50,753 nt of DNA from Nitrospirota bacterium (lineage in GTDB: Bacteria > Nitrospirota > Nitrospiria > Nitrospirales > Nitrospiraceae): contig JAUXQT010000050.1 of the NCBI GenBank assembly GCA_030682135.1, positions 1-50,753 of the forward strand. Direction: 5' to 3'. The position numbers were made by a program, and so were the translations under genes. Positions 34,953-43,819 of this stretch are shown here, in pieces (within the stretch, counting starts at the first letter, position 1; every line of letters starts with the position of its first letter). The notes under the pieces are model-generated. The model was not told where the DNA came from. It ran no database searches and saw only the letters and a program-made list of their open reading frames with translations.

Positions 34953-35660
34953 ATGCTGAATCGCATCGTTCTCAAAAGGGGCGGGAAACAAGAGGGGGAA
35001 AGCCCATTTTGGATTTCCTTCTCTGACCTGATGTCGGCACTCATGATGCTGTTCCTAGTCGTTATGGCGGTGACTCTCATTGCAGTTACGAAAAACATCA
35101 CCTCTGAGGAGCAGCGAAAGATTCAGAGAGAGGTCGACATTAAGGAGCTGATGTCACGAATCAACGAAAAGTCTCGGATCTTTCAGGATGTCCGAGTCGA
35201 CGAAACCACGTATCGCATTAATCTCGGTGCGAAAGCTCATTTCGATAGTGGTAGCGCAGATATCCGACCAGACGATGCTCGGCTTCTGCGTAGTTACGTG
35301 CCTGTCTTGCTTGACGCGCAGAATTCAGAGCTCGGCCGCCGGTGGATTCGCCGCATTGTTGTTGAAGGATTCACCGACCAGGATGGGACGTACCTCTACA
35401 ACCTTGGCCTAAGCCTCAACCGAAGCCGACAGGTAGTTTGCGTGCTGTTCGCGCCACCGTTTACTGGGGAGACCCCGCTTGTGGACGCTCAGAAGCGCAA
35501 GATTCAAGACCTCTTTTTGGTGGGTGGCTACTCGTTTAATTCAATGAAGGCTTCGAAAGAGGAAAGTCGGCGCGTGGAATTCAAGGTCGACTTCTGGGCG
35601 CTTGACGAAGAGAAACCTGCCGCCTTTGATGTCTCCGAGAAGGAGTTCGGGAAATGTTGA
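34953..35660 (+). CDS. zorB: ZorB: MotB/OmpA-like partner of ZorA
   Basis: A 235-residue protein starting 6 bp after zorA. A single membrane helix (FSDLMSALMMLFLVVMAVTLI, about 23-43) contains Asp25, the position of the ion-carrying Asp of MotB and ZorB. A periplasmic OmpA-like domain follows: GAKAHFDSGSADIRPDDARLL, VEGFTDQDGTYLYNLGLSLNRSRQV (in part VEGFTDQDG and LSLNRSRQV). It should bind peptidoglycan and form the ZorAB motor, which senses envelope disturbance on phage entry. It overlaps zorC by 7 bp. Confidence 0.93.
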   Translation: MLNRIVLKRGGKQEGESPFWISFSDLMSALMMLFLVVMAVTLIAVTKNITSEEQRKIQREVDIKELMSRINEKSRIFQDVRVDETTYRINLGAKAHFDSGSADIRPDDARLLRSYVPVLLDAQNSELGRRWIRRIVVEGFTDQDGTYLYNLGLSLNRSRQVVCVLFAPPFTGETPLVDAQKRKIQDLFLVGGYSFNSMKASKEESRRVEFKVDFWALDEEKPAAFDVSEKEFGKC

Positions 35661-37402
35661 GCGACACGGACGCGATTCATTCTCTGGATCGTGCGCTGGC
35701 GGGTGCGTTGGCCGCTCTTTGCATTCCGACAACCGAGTTTGGCCGCCCTGCAATTGTCGAGAGGGCTGCGCAGCAGGCTGAAGCTGCTTTCCGTGGCGCA
35801 GCGACGGCTCGCCCGAGCAAAGAAGACGCATCTCAGGCAGTGCATGTTTTCATGCGTGGATTGCCTTTGAACCAACACCAGTGCCATTTAGTAGCTAGTG
35901 CACTGTGCGAGCCGTTTCGAGAGCAGCAAGGCGTTCGGGCGGTCGGGGACCGTCTCTTTGACGGGTTGCTCCAGCAGTACGAGGCCCAGGCGACAAGCGG
36001 CAAGCTGTGGAGGCTGACTTGGTATGGACTGCTCACGTCCTACTTCTCCTTTGATCCTGCCAAGGCCAGTAAGAACGAACGAGATGGGTGGAGTAAGTTG
36101 AGGGAAATGCTGAGGCGTACCTGGCCTGACATCGACCGAGAAAGTGGGTCCGGCCTTGCTCCAGACTGGATCAAGGTTATGCGAATGGAGTCCCAATTGC
36201 TGACCGATACAGCTGCCGATAAGTACTCAGCCGACTACCTTGACGGTCGCACTGAGGGAGTCACTCAACTGGTAGAAGATCTTGGAATTCATCAGTCTAG
36301 CTGGTTTTGGCATTCGTTGGTCTTGGGCGCCGTACATAGGTGCTGCAATTTCAAGGACGATGTCGAGTTTAAGACTCGAATCCCGCGGGTACTTGAACTG
36401 CTGAACGCGCGACCGGTGTTCCGGGACCAAGCACTTGAAATCATTCTCACGCGATATCACCAGTGCTCTTCTACCGAAGTCCATCAGCAACTGTGCGATT
36501 TCGTGGTAAGCAAGGATGTGTGGCGTAATCCAAAACTTAAAGCTGCCGGTTATGCGACCGCATGGAATCGAGTTCCAGAGCCTGTTTGGCAAATGGTGCT
36601 TGCCTGGGTCAACGAAGCCAACCTAAAGCTGTTTTTCGAGCTACTTGCCGGCCGTTCAGGTAGCGATTCAGGGCGCCTGGAATTTTGGAGCCGCTACCTT
36701 GGCCAAATTACATGGACGCGGCTTATTTTTGGTTCTGAGACCGTGGCTCTTGCGCGGAGCAACCCAGAAATTCGAAATCTTCTCGCGCAGGAAGAAGGGG
36801 CCTACGCCACGCTCACAAGCAACAAGGAGGTTGATGCCTTCATGATGCAAATCGGTGACTACATTGTCGTAGAGTTCAGCAAGAAGCCTAATGCCTGTAA
36901 CGTCTATAAAACATCGCTACTTCAATTTGACCGGCATGCCAACAGCTATCACGGGGGCACCGATGACCTTAAGTATGGCTATCATCCTGGAAGAGCAGCC
37001 GTTCACTTTCCCCATCCCCCAGGCTGGGAACCGGGAGCCGAAGCAAAGCTGAAGACCATTGGTATCTACCCAGACAAGAATTCCATAAAGTGTAAAGCAG
37101 CGGGCTCCTCCTCGTTGGCATCGATAAGCCGCGTGATACCCGCCCCTGTCAGCACGCACACCACCACTCCCGATGGCCTTGCCCGTGCCCCAAGGAATGC
37201 AATGTTCTCTATCGAGAATGTACTGAAACTTGTCAGTAATTATTCCGGAGCCCGCATAAATGACGAGAGAAGCACCAGTAGCTATAAGGGGCGTCTCTGG
37301 GTCGAAGACCCCCAGCAGAATGCCGCACTGGGCAAAGCATTGCAGCGGTGGTACTTCAAGTGGTCCAACACTCGAAACGCTTGGTATTTCCCCGAGGACT
37401 GA
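35654..37402 (+). CDS. zorC: ZorC: EH-signature protein (Zorya type I)
   Basis: A 582-residue soluble protein. AAGGAG at 35641-35646, inside zorB, supports the ATG at 35654. Little of it resembles common enzymes. The segment FMMQIGDYIVVEFSKKP, NACNVYKTS, FDRHANSYHG near residues 395-435 carries the Glu and His of the EH-signature domain that defines ZorC. In the known type I system ZorC binds DNA and acts with ZorD. The size and position between zorB and zorD agree. Its TGA overlaps the zorD ATG (TGATG), so the two are translationally coupled. Confidence 0.87.
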   Translation: MLSDTDAIHSLDRALAGALAALCIPTTEFGRPAIVERAAQQAEAAFRGAATARPSKEDASQAVHVFMRGLPLNQHQCHLVASALCEPFREQQGVRAVGDRLFDGLLQQYEAQATSGKLWRLTWYGLLTSYFSFDPAKASKNERDGWSKLREMLRRTWPDIDRESGSGLAPDWIKVMRMESQLLTDTAADKYSADYLDGRTEGVTQLVEDLGIHQSSWFWHSLVLGAVHRCCNFKDDVEFKTRIPRVLELLNARPVFRDQALEIILTRYHQCSSTEVHQQLCDFVVSKDVWRNPKLKAAGYATAWNRVPEPVWQMVLAWVNEANLKLFFELLAGRSGSDSGRLEFWSRYLGQITWTRLIFGSETVALARSNPEIRNLLAQEEGAYATLTSNKEVDAFMMQIGDYIVVEFSKKPNACNVYKTSLLQFDRHANSYHGGTDDLKYGYHPGRAAVHFPHPPGWEPGAEAKLKTIGIYPDKNSIKCKAAGSSSLASISRVIPAPVSTHTTTPDGLARAPRNAMFSIENVLKLVSNYSGARINDERSTSSYKGRLWVEDPQQNAALGKALQRWYFKWSNTRNAWYFPED

Positions 37403-40400
37403 TGGCCTGGACTGACCTCTTTAGACGGAAGGGCGAGGATAGCGCTGGTAAGCCCATGTTATCGACCGCTGCACAAGCTGGCGGTTTGCGTATCGCATTC
37501 GCAAATCCCCTGACGGCATCGACACCTGAAGCATTATTCGACGCAGCGAACGAAGCCCCAGTACAGGATGCATTCTTGGCGACGTACGCGGCGCAACTAG
37601 GGCAAGAGGGCCTTTGCCTAATCGACATCAACGGTGTGACGCTCCCTTGGCAGCAAGTGTATTCGCTAGCAAAGTTGCCTGAGCATGCCGGGGCCATCAA
37701 TGAGTTAGATCTGCCACCTGAGATGGCCCTGCAGCCGATCATTGACTGCAAAGGTATTCTGTCTGATCCAGACTTTGAGCTGCAGATTGTTGGCTGGGCG
37801 CAAGGCGATCAGAGCGTTGAAGTTCAAGGTTTAATTGGCGCATTCGCCGTGGTTGCCGGTGAGTCTGTACTGCTGCCAGAAGCGGCCTGGGCAACAGCGA
37901 ATGCCATTGCTGGGTTCAAGGCTCGATCAGGGGACGAGCGAACCCGGCACGCACATGAACTCGCGTGGGGCCATATCCGCCAGCTCGCAACCCACGCAGG
38001 CGCCTTCTACCAATCCCCTTATTTGCAGACCACGATTGTGCTGACGCCCCAGACGCTGCGATTGCCAATGACGAAAGAAGAAGTAGTTGGTGTGCGTGTT
38101 CTGACGGTCGCGCCGACGTTCGACGACGCACCAGAGGAATGGCTAAGCACATTCGATCGCTACGGCGACGTGCAAGATCATTACGACTTGACCCGTGGGG
38201 GCGGCCTAGTTCGTGTGGTGCTATCCGAGCCCGTGAAGCGGGTCCTACGAGTCGTCAAACGCGAAATGCCGGGCCGACGAGTTGCAGGTGCTCGCGCTGA
38301 GAGGTTCATGCACAATCCATGGGCCTATCTTGGGGATACGGCCCAGGAGGTTATCAATGAAGAGGATTTTCTCAATGATAAGGCCGCGGCCGGTGGATTG
38401 TCGGCCGCTTTCATCATCGTTCCCCGTTCAGACGGTGGTCGCATTGAGCGAGTCGACCTTATTGTCAGCGAGATGTTTGTCGATGGCAGTGGGCGTACTG
38501 AGATTAGGCATTTTCCCGATCCGTCCGAACTGAACACTTTCGTTGGGAAGCTCGAGCAGGCGCTTCGTGATGAACGGGAATGGTTCACCTGGGGCGAATA
38601 CGACCTAACGATTGACGGAGAGTCCACGAGGCAATTGGAGATAGCTAGGCAAATTCACTTTCTATGGAAGAGCCAGTCGGGAAAGCGAATTGAGTTCGAG
38701 GAAATATACGCCCTGGCGAACTACAGCGAACGCATTGAGGGCATTGGTGTTGCGAAGCCTATCTATGTGCCAGTATTTCAGAAGTCTTCAGACAGGGGTG
38801 AGGGCAATCCTATAGGGATACCGACCGACCTTGAGCCGGGAGTGGCGATCAAGATTGCTGGACACGAAGGACGAGTGCTCATTCCTCTGACGAGGATATG
38901 GGTCGCCGAATTTGAGCAGCAAGTTGAAGCCGCAGAGCGCGGAGACGCGGCATCCGTCAGGAACACGTCCTTACCAACTCCAGTCGAGACTGGGGAGGCA
39001 CGTGCATTGGTCGATGCGTTCAAGTCTATGTTGACTGCGCAAGAGACCGTCAAAACATCACAGCGAGCGAAGGGGACGAAGGAGAGGCCCAAACGGGAAG
39101 CGTTGCTGCTCAAGCTGAACTTTCATGGCGTGGATTATTTGGAAGCCCGCAAGGAATCGTTGAGTGTAGGTGAAGACCAGCAGCCAAAGTTGCCGAAGTG
39201 CTTGCGTCCTACCGTCGAGCTAAAGAAGCACCAGATTTTTGGCGTTGCTTGGTTTCAGCATCTTATATCTCTGGCCCCGTTTGACTGCCGCGGCGCTCTG
39301 CTGGCGGACGATATGGGACTAGGGAAGACGCTACAACTCCTATGTGTGCTTGCTCGCCACTATGAGGAAAATCCTGAGGCCTCGCCTTCTCTCATCCTTG
39401 CGCCTAAAAGCCTTTTGGATAATTGGCGCAAAGAGGTTGATCGCTTCTTCACACCAAGCTTTCCTGAAATACTCGTGCTCTACGATGGCGAGCTCATGAA
39501 GCGCAAGCAACCACTGGGGCTGATTGATGAGCAGCTTCAGACTCGAGGCGTTACAGAGTTGCTGCGTCCAGGTTGGTTAGGCAATGCAAAGGTGCTTATC
39601 ACAACATATGAAGTCTTGACGGGTTATGAGTTCTCACTCGCCAAACAACCGTTTAGTTTCATTATTTGCGATGAAGCGCAGCGCATTAAGACGCCAGGCA
39701 CCCGAGCCACCTTATCAGTAAAGGCACTACGTGCGGACTTCCGTGTTGCCTGCACGGGAACTCCTGTCGAAAACTCTCTTGCGGATCTCTGGTGCCTATT
39801 CGATTTAGTGCAACCGGGCCTCCTGGGCGGCCTCGAAGAGTTCGGACAAACCTACCGGCGCCCCATCGAAAGCAATACCCCTGAGCTGCAGGCTGCACTC
39901 GAAAAGCTCAAAGCAGCCATCACACCGCAGACCTTGCGTCGAACTAAGGCGGACATCGCCGAGGAGCTTCCTCGCAAACTGTTCGCGTATGCGGAAGCTA
40001 CGGAAGACGTATTGCAGTTCGTAGATCGTCTTGAAGCAGGCATGCGACTAGAGGTCGCTCTGTCGGATCATCAAGTCGCTCTTTATCGGGGAGGTCTCAG
40101 ACGCCTGCAAGATGCGAACGAAGAGCGAGACGGTCGCAAACGGGCTCGTCTGTCCTTTGACGCCTTCCACCTGATGAAGGCGGTCTGTGCAGAACCGTAT
40201 TGTATCCCTGGCCGAAAATTCTTGGTTGATGAGCGCGGGGTTCATGCGCATCTAATGAATTCCCGCAAGATGGCTTGGCTGTTGAAAACACTGGAAGGTA
40301 TTCGCGCTTCCGGCAAAGGTGACAAGGTCATCGTCTTCACTGAGTTGCGCGAGGTTCAGAATGCCTTGGCATACTTTCTCCGGCAGACCTTTGGACTGAA

Positions 40401-41253
40401 ACCTTTCATAATAAACGGTGACACGGAGGGGCGGCAGGCCTACATTGATCGATTCTCCGAAAGCGAAGGATTCAATGTAATTATTCTCTCGACGTTGGCT
40501 GCTGGTGCGGGGTTGAACGTCACCGCTGCAAATCATGTTTTTCATTTTACGCGTGCGTGGAATCCGGCCAAAGAGAATCAGGCTACCGACCGGGCATACC
40601 GGATTGGGTCAACAAAAGATGTCTTCGTGTACTGTCCGGTCATGGTGACCGAGGCATTTACTACTTTCGAGGTTCGACTCGACGAGATGATGAATCGCAA
40701 GGCGAAATTGTTCGATGCGACACTCGGCGGTTCAGACATGGTTGGCATGCTCGATGGCACCGGCGCAGCAGATATCAGCATTAAGGACCTAGTCGGCGAT
40801 GGGAAACTTGGTGAGGCAGAAATGCTTAAGGAACGAGCGCTGACCATGGATGATGTTGACCGAATGGATGGTCTCAGCTTTGAGTTTTTCTGTAAGTTGC
40901 TGTGGGAGAAGCGTGGCTTTGTTAGCAGCGTCACGCCCAAGAAGGGTGGTGATGGCGGAATAGACGTGGTAGCTCAGCTTGGCAGGGATGGTCAGTTGCT
41001 GCAATGCAAGACTTCCATTCATTCTGAAATTGGCTGGGACGCTATCAAGGAGGTTGTTGCCGGTGCGGTACGGTATCAGACGAGATTTTTCGGAACTCGC
41101 TTCTCGAAGGTTGCCGTGACCAATCAGCGCTTCACATCCGGGGCCCGTGAACAAGCGGAAGCGAATCGCGTCAATCTCGTTGAACGGGACGAGCTGGCGA
41201 GTCTGCTGCAAAAATACTCAGTGACGAACTACGACCTGGATGAGGAATTGTAG
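37402..41253 (+). CDS. zorD: ZorD: Snf2-type helicase with C-terminal Mrr-like nuclease (Zorya type I)
   Basis: A 1283-residue protein from ATG 37402, overlapping the zorC stop. The first 600 residues are an N-terminal region of unknown fold. The Snf2 motor has motif I DDMGLGKTLQ (about 636), motif II CDEAQRIK (DEAQ, about 756), motif III TGTPVENSLADLW (about 784), and motifs V/VI LAAGAGLNVT and ENQATDRAYRIGS (about 1033-1073). The C-terminal 130 residues are an Mrr-like nuclease: KKGGDGGIDVVAQ (about 1181) and LLQCKTS (about 1200), an intact D...QxK site. In known systems ZorD degrades invading DNA once the ZorAB motor signals. All expected catalytic residues that I can identify are present. 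Confidence 0.92.
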   Translation: MAWTDLFRRKGEDSAGKPMLSTAAQAGGLRIAFANPLTASTPEALFDAANEAPVQDAFLATYAAQLGQEGLCLIDINGVTLPWQQVYSLAKLPEHAGAINELDLPPEMALQPIIDCKGILSDPDFELQIVGWAQGDQSVEVQGLIGAFAVVAGESVLLPEAAWATANAIAGFKARSGDERTRHAHELAWGHIRQLATHAGAFYQSPYLQTTIVLTPQTLRLPMTKEEVVGVRVLTVAPTFDDAPEEWLSTFDRYGDVQDHYDLTRGGGLVRVVLSEPVKRVLRVVKREMPGRRVAGARAERFMHNPWAYLGDTAQEVINEEDFLNDKAAAGGLSAAFIIVPRSDGGRIERVDLIVSEMFVDGSGRTEIRHFPDPSELNTFVGKLEQALRDEREWFTWGEYDLTIDGESTRQLEIARQIHFLWKSQSGKRIEFEEIYALANYSERIEGIGVAKPIYVPVFQKSSDRGEGNPIGIPTDLEPGVAIKIAGHEGRVLIPLTRIWVAEFEQQVEAAERGDAASVRNTSLPTPVETGEARALVDAFKSMLTAQETVKTSQRAKGTKERPKREALLLKLNFHGVDYLEARKESLSVGEDQQPKLPKCLRPTVELKKHQIFGVAWFQHLISLAPFDCRGALLADDMGLGKTLQLLCVLARHYEENPEASPSLILAPKSLLDNWRKEVDRFFTPSFPEILVLYDGELMKRKQPLGLIDEQLQTRGVTELLRPGWLGNAKVLITTYEVLTGYEFSLAKQPFSFIICDEAQRIKTPGTRATLSVKALRADFRVACTGTPVENSLADLWCLFDLVQPGLLGGLEEFGQTYRRPIESNTPELQAALEKLKAAITPQTLRRTKADIAEELPRKLFAYAEATEDVLQFVDRLEAGMRLEVALSDHQVALYRGGLRRLQDANEERDGRKRARLSFDAFHLMKAVCAEPYCIPGRKFLVDERGVHAHLMNSRKMAWLLKTLEGIRASGKGDKVIVFTELREVQNALAYFLRQTFGLKPFIINGDTEGRQAYIDRFSESEGFNVIILSTLAAGAGLNVTAANHVFHFTRAWNPAKENQATDRAYRIGSTKDVFVYCPVMVTEAFTTFEVRLDEMMNRKAKLFDATLGGSDMVGMLDGTGAADISIKDLVGDGKLGEAEMLKERALTMDDVDRMDGLSFEFFCKLLWEKRGFVSSVTPKKGGDGGIDVVAQLGRDGQLLQCKTSIHSEIGWDAIKEVVAGAVRYQTRFFGTRFSKVAVTNQRFTSGAREQAEANRVNLVERDELASLLQKYSVTNYDLDEEL

Positions 41254-41425
41254 CGGGTGGTGTGGTGATGATGGCGGCGGCTACTTGAGATAGGAAGGAC
41301 CTAGGTGGAGAAAAATAAGTGGTCTCAGGCACAGTTTCGGTAAGCGACCTTCATTTACTAGGTTGTGTTGATGCTTGGGCTGGGAGTAGTGCTTTAGGTG
41401 CTCCTCATGTCTCCGGAGGCTCGCC

Positions 41426-41776
41426 ATGTGGATGGTCTGGCTCTTCTGCTTCCTTCTCTTCGCTTCTCCCGCTATAGCTGAACCAGGCTTCTCAGAGAAA
41501 TACGAGCGCGATTACAATATTTTCAATCCAGCCAGTCGGTACGCACCGGACAACCTACTGAACCCAGCCCAGATCTATGCGCCAGATAATCCCTTCAACC
41601 CTGCAAACCGCTATGATCCCGGTAATCCGGTTAATCCAGCGAATCGTTACAGTCCCAACAACCCGTTCAATCCCGCTAACCAGTACAACCCTGATAATCC
41701 CCTGAGCCCCGCCAATCGCTACAATCCCACGACGCCATTCGAGCCTCTGAACCGCCCACCAAGCAGCGCTCGCTAG
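41426..41776 (+). CDS. Secreted 12-residue tandem-repeat protein (NPANRY type)
   Basis: A 116-residue protein. A signal peptide (MWMVWLFCFLLFASPAIAEP, cleavage likely after AIA) precedes a short linker and six 12-residue repeats of the form F-N-P-A-N-R-Y-x-P-x-N-P (residues about 33-104). The repeats are rich in Asn, Pro and Tyr with few charges, like short structural or surface-associated proteins. GGAGG lies at 41415-41419, about 6 bases before the ATG. Function unknown. It lies 170 bp downstream of zorD on the same strand, but nothing suggests it is part of Zorya. Confidence 0.7.
   Translation: MWMVWLFCFLLFASPAIAEPGFSEKYERDYNIFNPASRYAPDNLLNPAQIYAPDNPFNPANRYDPGNPVNPANRYSPNNPFNPANQYNPDNPLSPANRYNPTTPFEPLNRPPSSAR
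41522..41737 (+). repeat. 36-bp coding tandem repeat, six units
   Basis: Six in-frame 36-bp units encode variants of FNPANRYxPxNP. The DNA differs between units mostly at third positions, so the repeat is old and the protein sequence is what is conserved. Confidence 0.8.
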
Positions 41777-41842
41777 GAGTTGAAAGAACTGGGTTTTAGT
41801 TTATTGTGCTCGGCAGAGCAAATAGTCTGCGAGCAGCTGTTG

Positions 41843-41954
41843 CAGGTTGCTCAAAAAGGCGTCCAGCAAGGCCGCAGGGAGGGAGAATTGCGAGGCGTAC
41901 TATTTGTGTACGTTGAGCGATTCGAGCGACTGAGAACGATGCTGGAGACTTTTC
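41843..41954 (-). repeat. Dispersed ~120-bp palindromic repeat, copy F (right end replaced)
   Basis: Orientation as copies E and G: CAGGTTGCTCAAAAAGGC, then TCCAGCAAGGCCGCAG and GTGTACGTTGAGCG. The right end breaks off in the run ACTTTTC, and the displaced bioB 3' end begins there in place of the usual CAGCATCCTG. Confidence 0.75.
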
Positions 41955-42059
41955 TTAGCTCGCCACCGGCTGCTGATGGTCCACTTCGATCTTGAATCCG
42001 AGGTCTTCGATCATGCCCCAGACTTCGGGGACAGGAGAGCCTGGAGTCGTGAGGTAGCC
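41955..42059 (-). pseudogene. Displaced 3'-end fragment of bioB
   Basis: The minus strand reads GYLTTPGSPVPEVWGMIED then LGFKIEVDHQQPVAS and TAA, in the frame of the bioB C-terminus (NYLTTPGSPAPEVWGMIED, LGFKIEVEHQQPVAK). Over about 105 bp the two differ at roughly 15% of positions, with several silent changes, so it looks like a bioB end from a related strain. It and bioB bracket the TA pair at 42081-42643. Confidence 0.85.
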
Positions 42060-42080
42060 GTTTCGTCCTCCTTGCCCATG

Positions 42081-42356
42081 TTATCGATAGACTTCATCAT
42101 GGGTTCCGATATCAAGCAGGATGATCTCTTTCTTGGTCACTCTCAACGTGAGAGTGACGCGGTACGAATGAGTCACGCTGACGGCGTGCAGCCCTTCCAA
42201 TTCTCCTTTGAGTGCATGCAATCGGAGATGTGGCTGAAAGGGATCGGTTTCCAGACTGCTGAGGACTTTGGCAAGCGGTTTCTTTAGCTGGGGGTGGGCT
42301 CGCGTGAACTTTGCCGCGCGCCGATCGAAATAGCTGGTCGTGACCAGCGCATACAT
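42081..42356 (-). CDS. RelE/YafQ-type toxin
   Basis: A 91-residue protein of the RelE superfamily: SYFDRRAAKFTRAHPQLKKPLAKVL at the start, FQPHLRLHALKGELEGLHAVSV in the middle, and SYRVTLTLRVTKKEIILLDIGTHDEVY at the end (seen in part as HALKGELEGL and IILLDIGTHDEVY). The HALKG...DIGTHDEVY pattern is typical of mRNA-cutting YafQ/HigB relatives. It overlaps the antitoxin stop (ATGA), so translation is coupled. The pair lies between bioB and the displaced bioB end. Confidence 0.85.
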   Translation of the reverse strand: MYALVTTSYFDRRAAKFTRAHPQLKKPLAKVLSSLETDPFQPHLRLHALKGELEGLHAVSVTHSYRVTLTLRVTKKEIILLDIGTHDEVYR

Positions 42357-42643
42357 CAGGATTTGAGTCGGAGTTCGTCGATGAGTGTTTGCGCTGTGAC
42401 GTGACGGACACGTCCTTCCTTGAGATCTTCTAAGGATCGGCGAATTCGGCTCACGTACGATTTGCGATATCGCTCAGACAGTTCCCGATACTGCTCTTCT
42501 GCCATGATGACGTAGGTGGGTTCGTTGCCCTTGAGGACATGGACCGGGCCGCGTTTCAGAGCTTTGTCGATGGCGGAGAGCCCTCGGCGCTTGATCTCTG
42601 TTGCGGGGATCGTTTTTCGTAATGCACTGGTAGAGCTTCGCAT
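42356..42643 (-). CDS. Phd/YefM-type antitoxin
   Basis: A 95-residue protein. The N-terminal IPATEIKRRGLSAIDKALKRGPVHVLKGNEPTYVIMAEEQY (in part IPATEIKRRGLSAI and PTYVIMAEEQYREL) is the Phd/YefM DNA-binding fold. The C-terminal helices (RIRRSLEDLKEGRV) would bind the toxin. As first gene of the operon it should repress its own promoter, in the gap of about 95 bp after bioB. Confidence 0.85.
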   Translation of the reverse strand: MRSSTSALRKTIPATEIKRRGLSAIDKALKRGPVHVLKGNEPTYVIMAEEQYRELSERYRKSYVSRIRRSLEDLKEGRVRHVTAQTLIDELRLKS

Positions 42644-42737
42644 GGAGGTACTCTATCCCAAGATTTCGACTACGGCAAGCCATTCCCCTTGCCAAGGGAG
42701 TTGGGTGGGGAGAGAGATGGGTGTCTGGAACCGTTTC

Positions 42738-43745
42738 CTACTTTGCGACCGGTTGCTGGTGCTCCACTTCGATCTTGAAACCGAGATCCTCGATCATGCC
42801 CCAGACTTCTGGGGCTGGAGAGCCTGGTGTCGTGAGGTAGTTGTTTACGAAGATGGAGTCGGCCGGGTAGAGGGCCAAGGGCTGGAGAGACCGAAGGTTA
42901 TGTTCGCGGCCGCCTGCCACGCGGAGCTCGGTTCTTGGATGCAGGAATCGGAAGAGGCAGAGCACTTTTAAGCAGCGTTGAGGGGTCAGGTTGTCGCAGT
43001 TCTCCAGCGGCGTGCCTGTTGCCGGATGGAGCGTGTTCAGAGGAATCGAATCCGGCTTGACGTCGATCAGGGCCATTGCCAGGTCGATGAGGTCTTCGTC
43101 CTTCTCTCCCATTCCGACGATCCCGCCTGAACAGATTTCCAGTCCTGCTGCCCGCGCGTTCTGGATGGTGTTGAGCCGGTCTTGGAAGGTATGCGTGGTG
43201 CAGATGGACGCGTGAAAGGCTTCGCCCGTATTCAAATTATGGTTCACGCGATCGACGCCCGCCGCCTTCAGCCGATTGGCCTGTGGTTCGCTCATAAGGC
43301 CGAGTGAACAGCAAATTTGAATTGGAATCTCCTGCTTGATCGCGCGGACGGCTCCAGCAATTTCATCGATCTCCCGGTCCAAGGGACTCCGACCGCTGAT
43401 CACGATGCAGTAGCGCTGGGCCTTCGAGGCTGCAGCCTGTCTGGCTCCGTCGATCATCTCTTTTTGCGGCAAGAGGTTATAGCGCTCGATCGGGGCGGTG
43501 GAAATCGCAGACTGAGAACAGTAGTGGCAGTCTTCCATGCAGGCTCCGCTCTTGGCATTCTGCAACATCTGGAGGCGAACGGTCTTGCCGAAATAGCGTG
43601 ACCGGACGGTAAAGGCGGCTTGGAGGAGTTCCAGCAATCGCTCATCGGGACTATCGAGCACCGCCTGACATTCACTCCTGGTCAGCGTCTCGTCGCGCAA
43701 GGCTTTAGCTGCGAAATCCTGATAGTCGACCATGGGACACTCCAT
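42738..43745 (-). CDS. bioB: Biotin synthase BioB
   Basis: A 335-residue radical-SAM enzyme that inserts sulfur into dethiobiotin. The SAM-cluster motif is CMEDCHYC (about residue 69). The second-cluster residues lie in ICCSLG and LEICSGGIVGMGE, and the conserved Arg in RVAGGRE. Blocks such as VNHNLNTGEA and IPLNTLHPATGTPL fit the family. Start at ATG 43745 or the in-frame ATG at 43733 (MVDYQDF). No other bio genes are nearby. Its C-terminus is duplicated at 41955-42059. Confidence 0.96.
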   Translation of the reverse strand: MECPMVDYQDFAAKALRDETLTRSECQAVLDSPDERLLELLQAAFTVRSRYFGKTVRLQMLQNAKSGACMEDCHYCSQSAISTAPIERYNLLPQKEMIDGARQAAASKAQRYCIVISGRSPLDREIDEIAGAVRAIKQEIPIQICCSLGLMSEPQANRLKAAGVDRVNHNLNTGEAFHASICTTHTFQDRLNTIQNARAAGLEICSGGIVGMGEKDEDLIDLAMALIDVKPDSIPLNTLHPATGTPLENCDNLTPQRCLKVLCLFRFLHPRTELRVAGGREHNLRSLQPLALYPADSIFVNNYLTTPGSPAPEVWGMIEDLGFKIEVEHQQPVAK

Positions 43746-43819
43746 TATCTGATGAGGTTGAATCGATCGCGATGCGGATGGTCTGGGCCTAGTATTAAGC
43801 AGCCAGACTGGCCGAAAAC

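Noticed and set aside
41522-41737. 36-bp repeats as a possible CRISPR array
   Set aside because: Repeats are directly adjacent without spacers, in frame, and encode a regular dodecapeptide.
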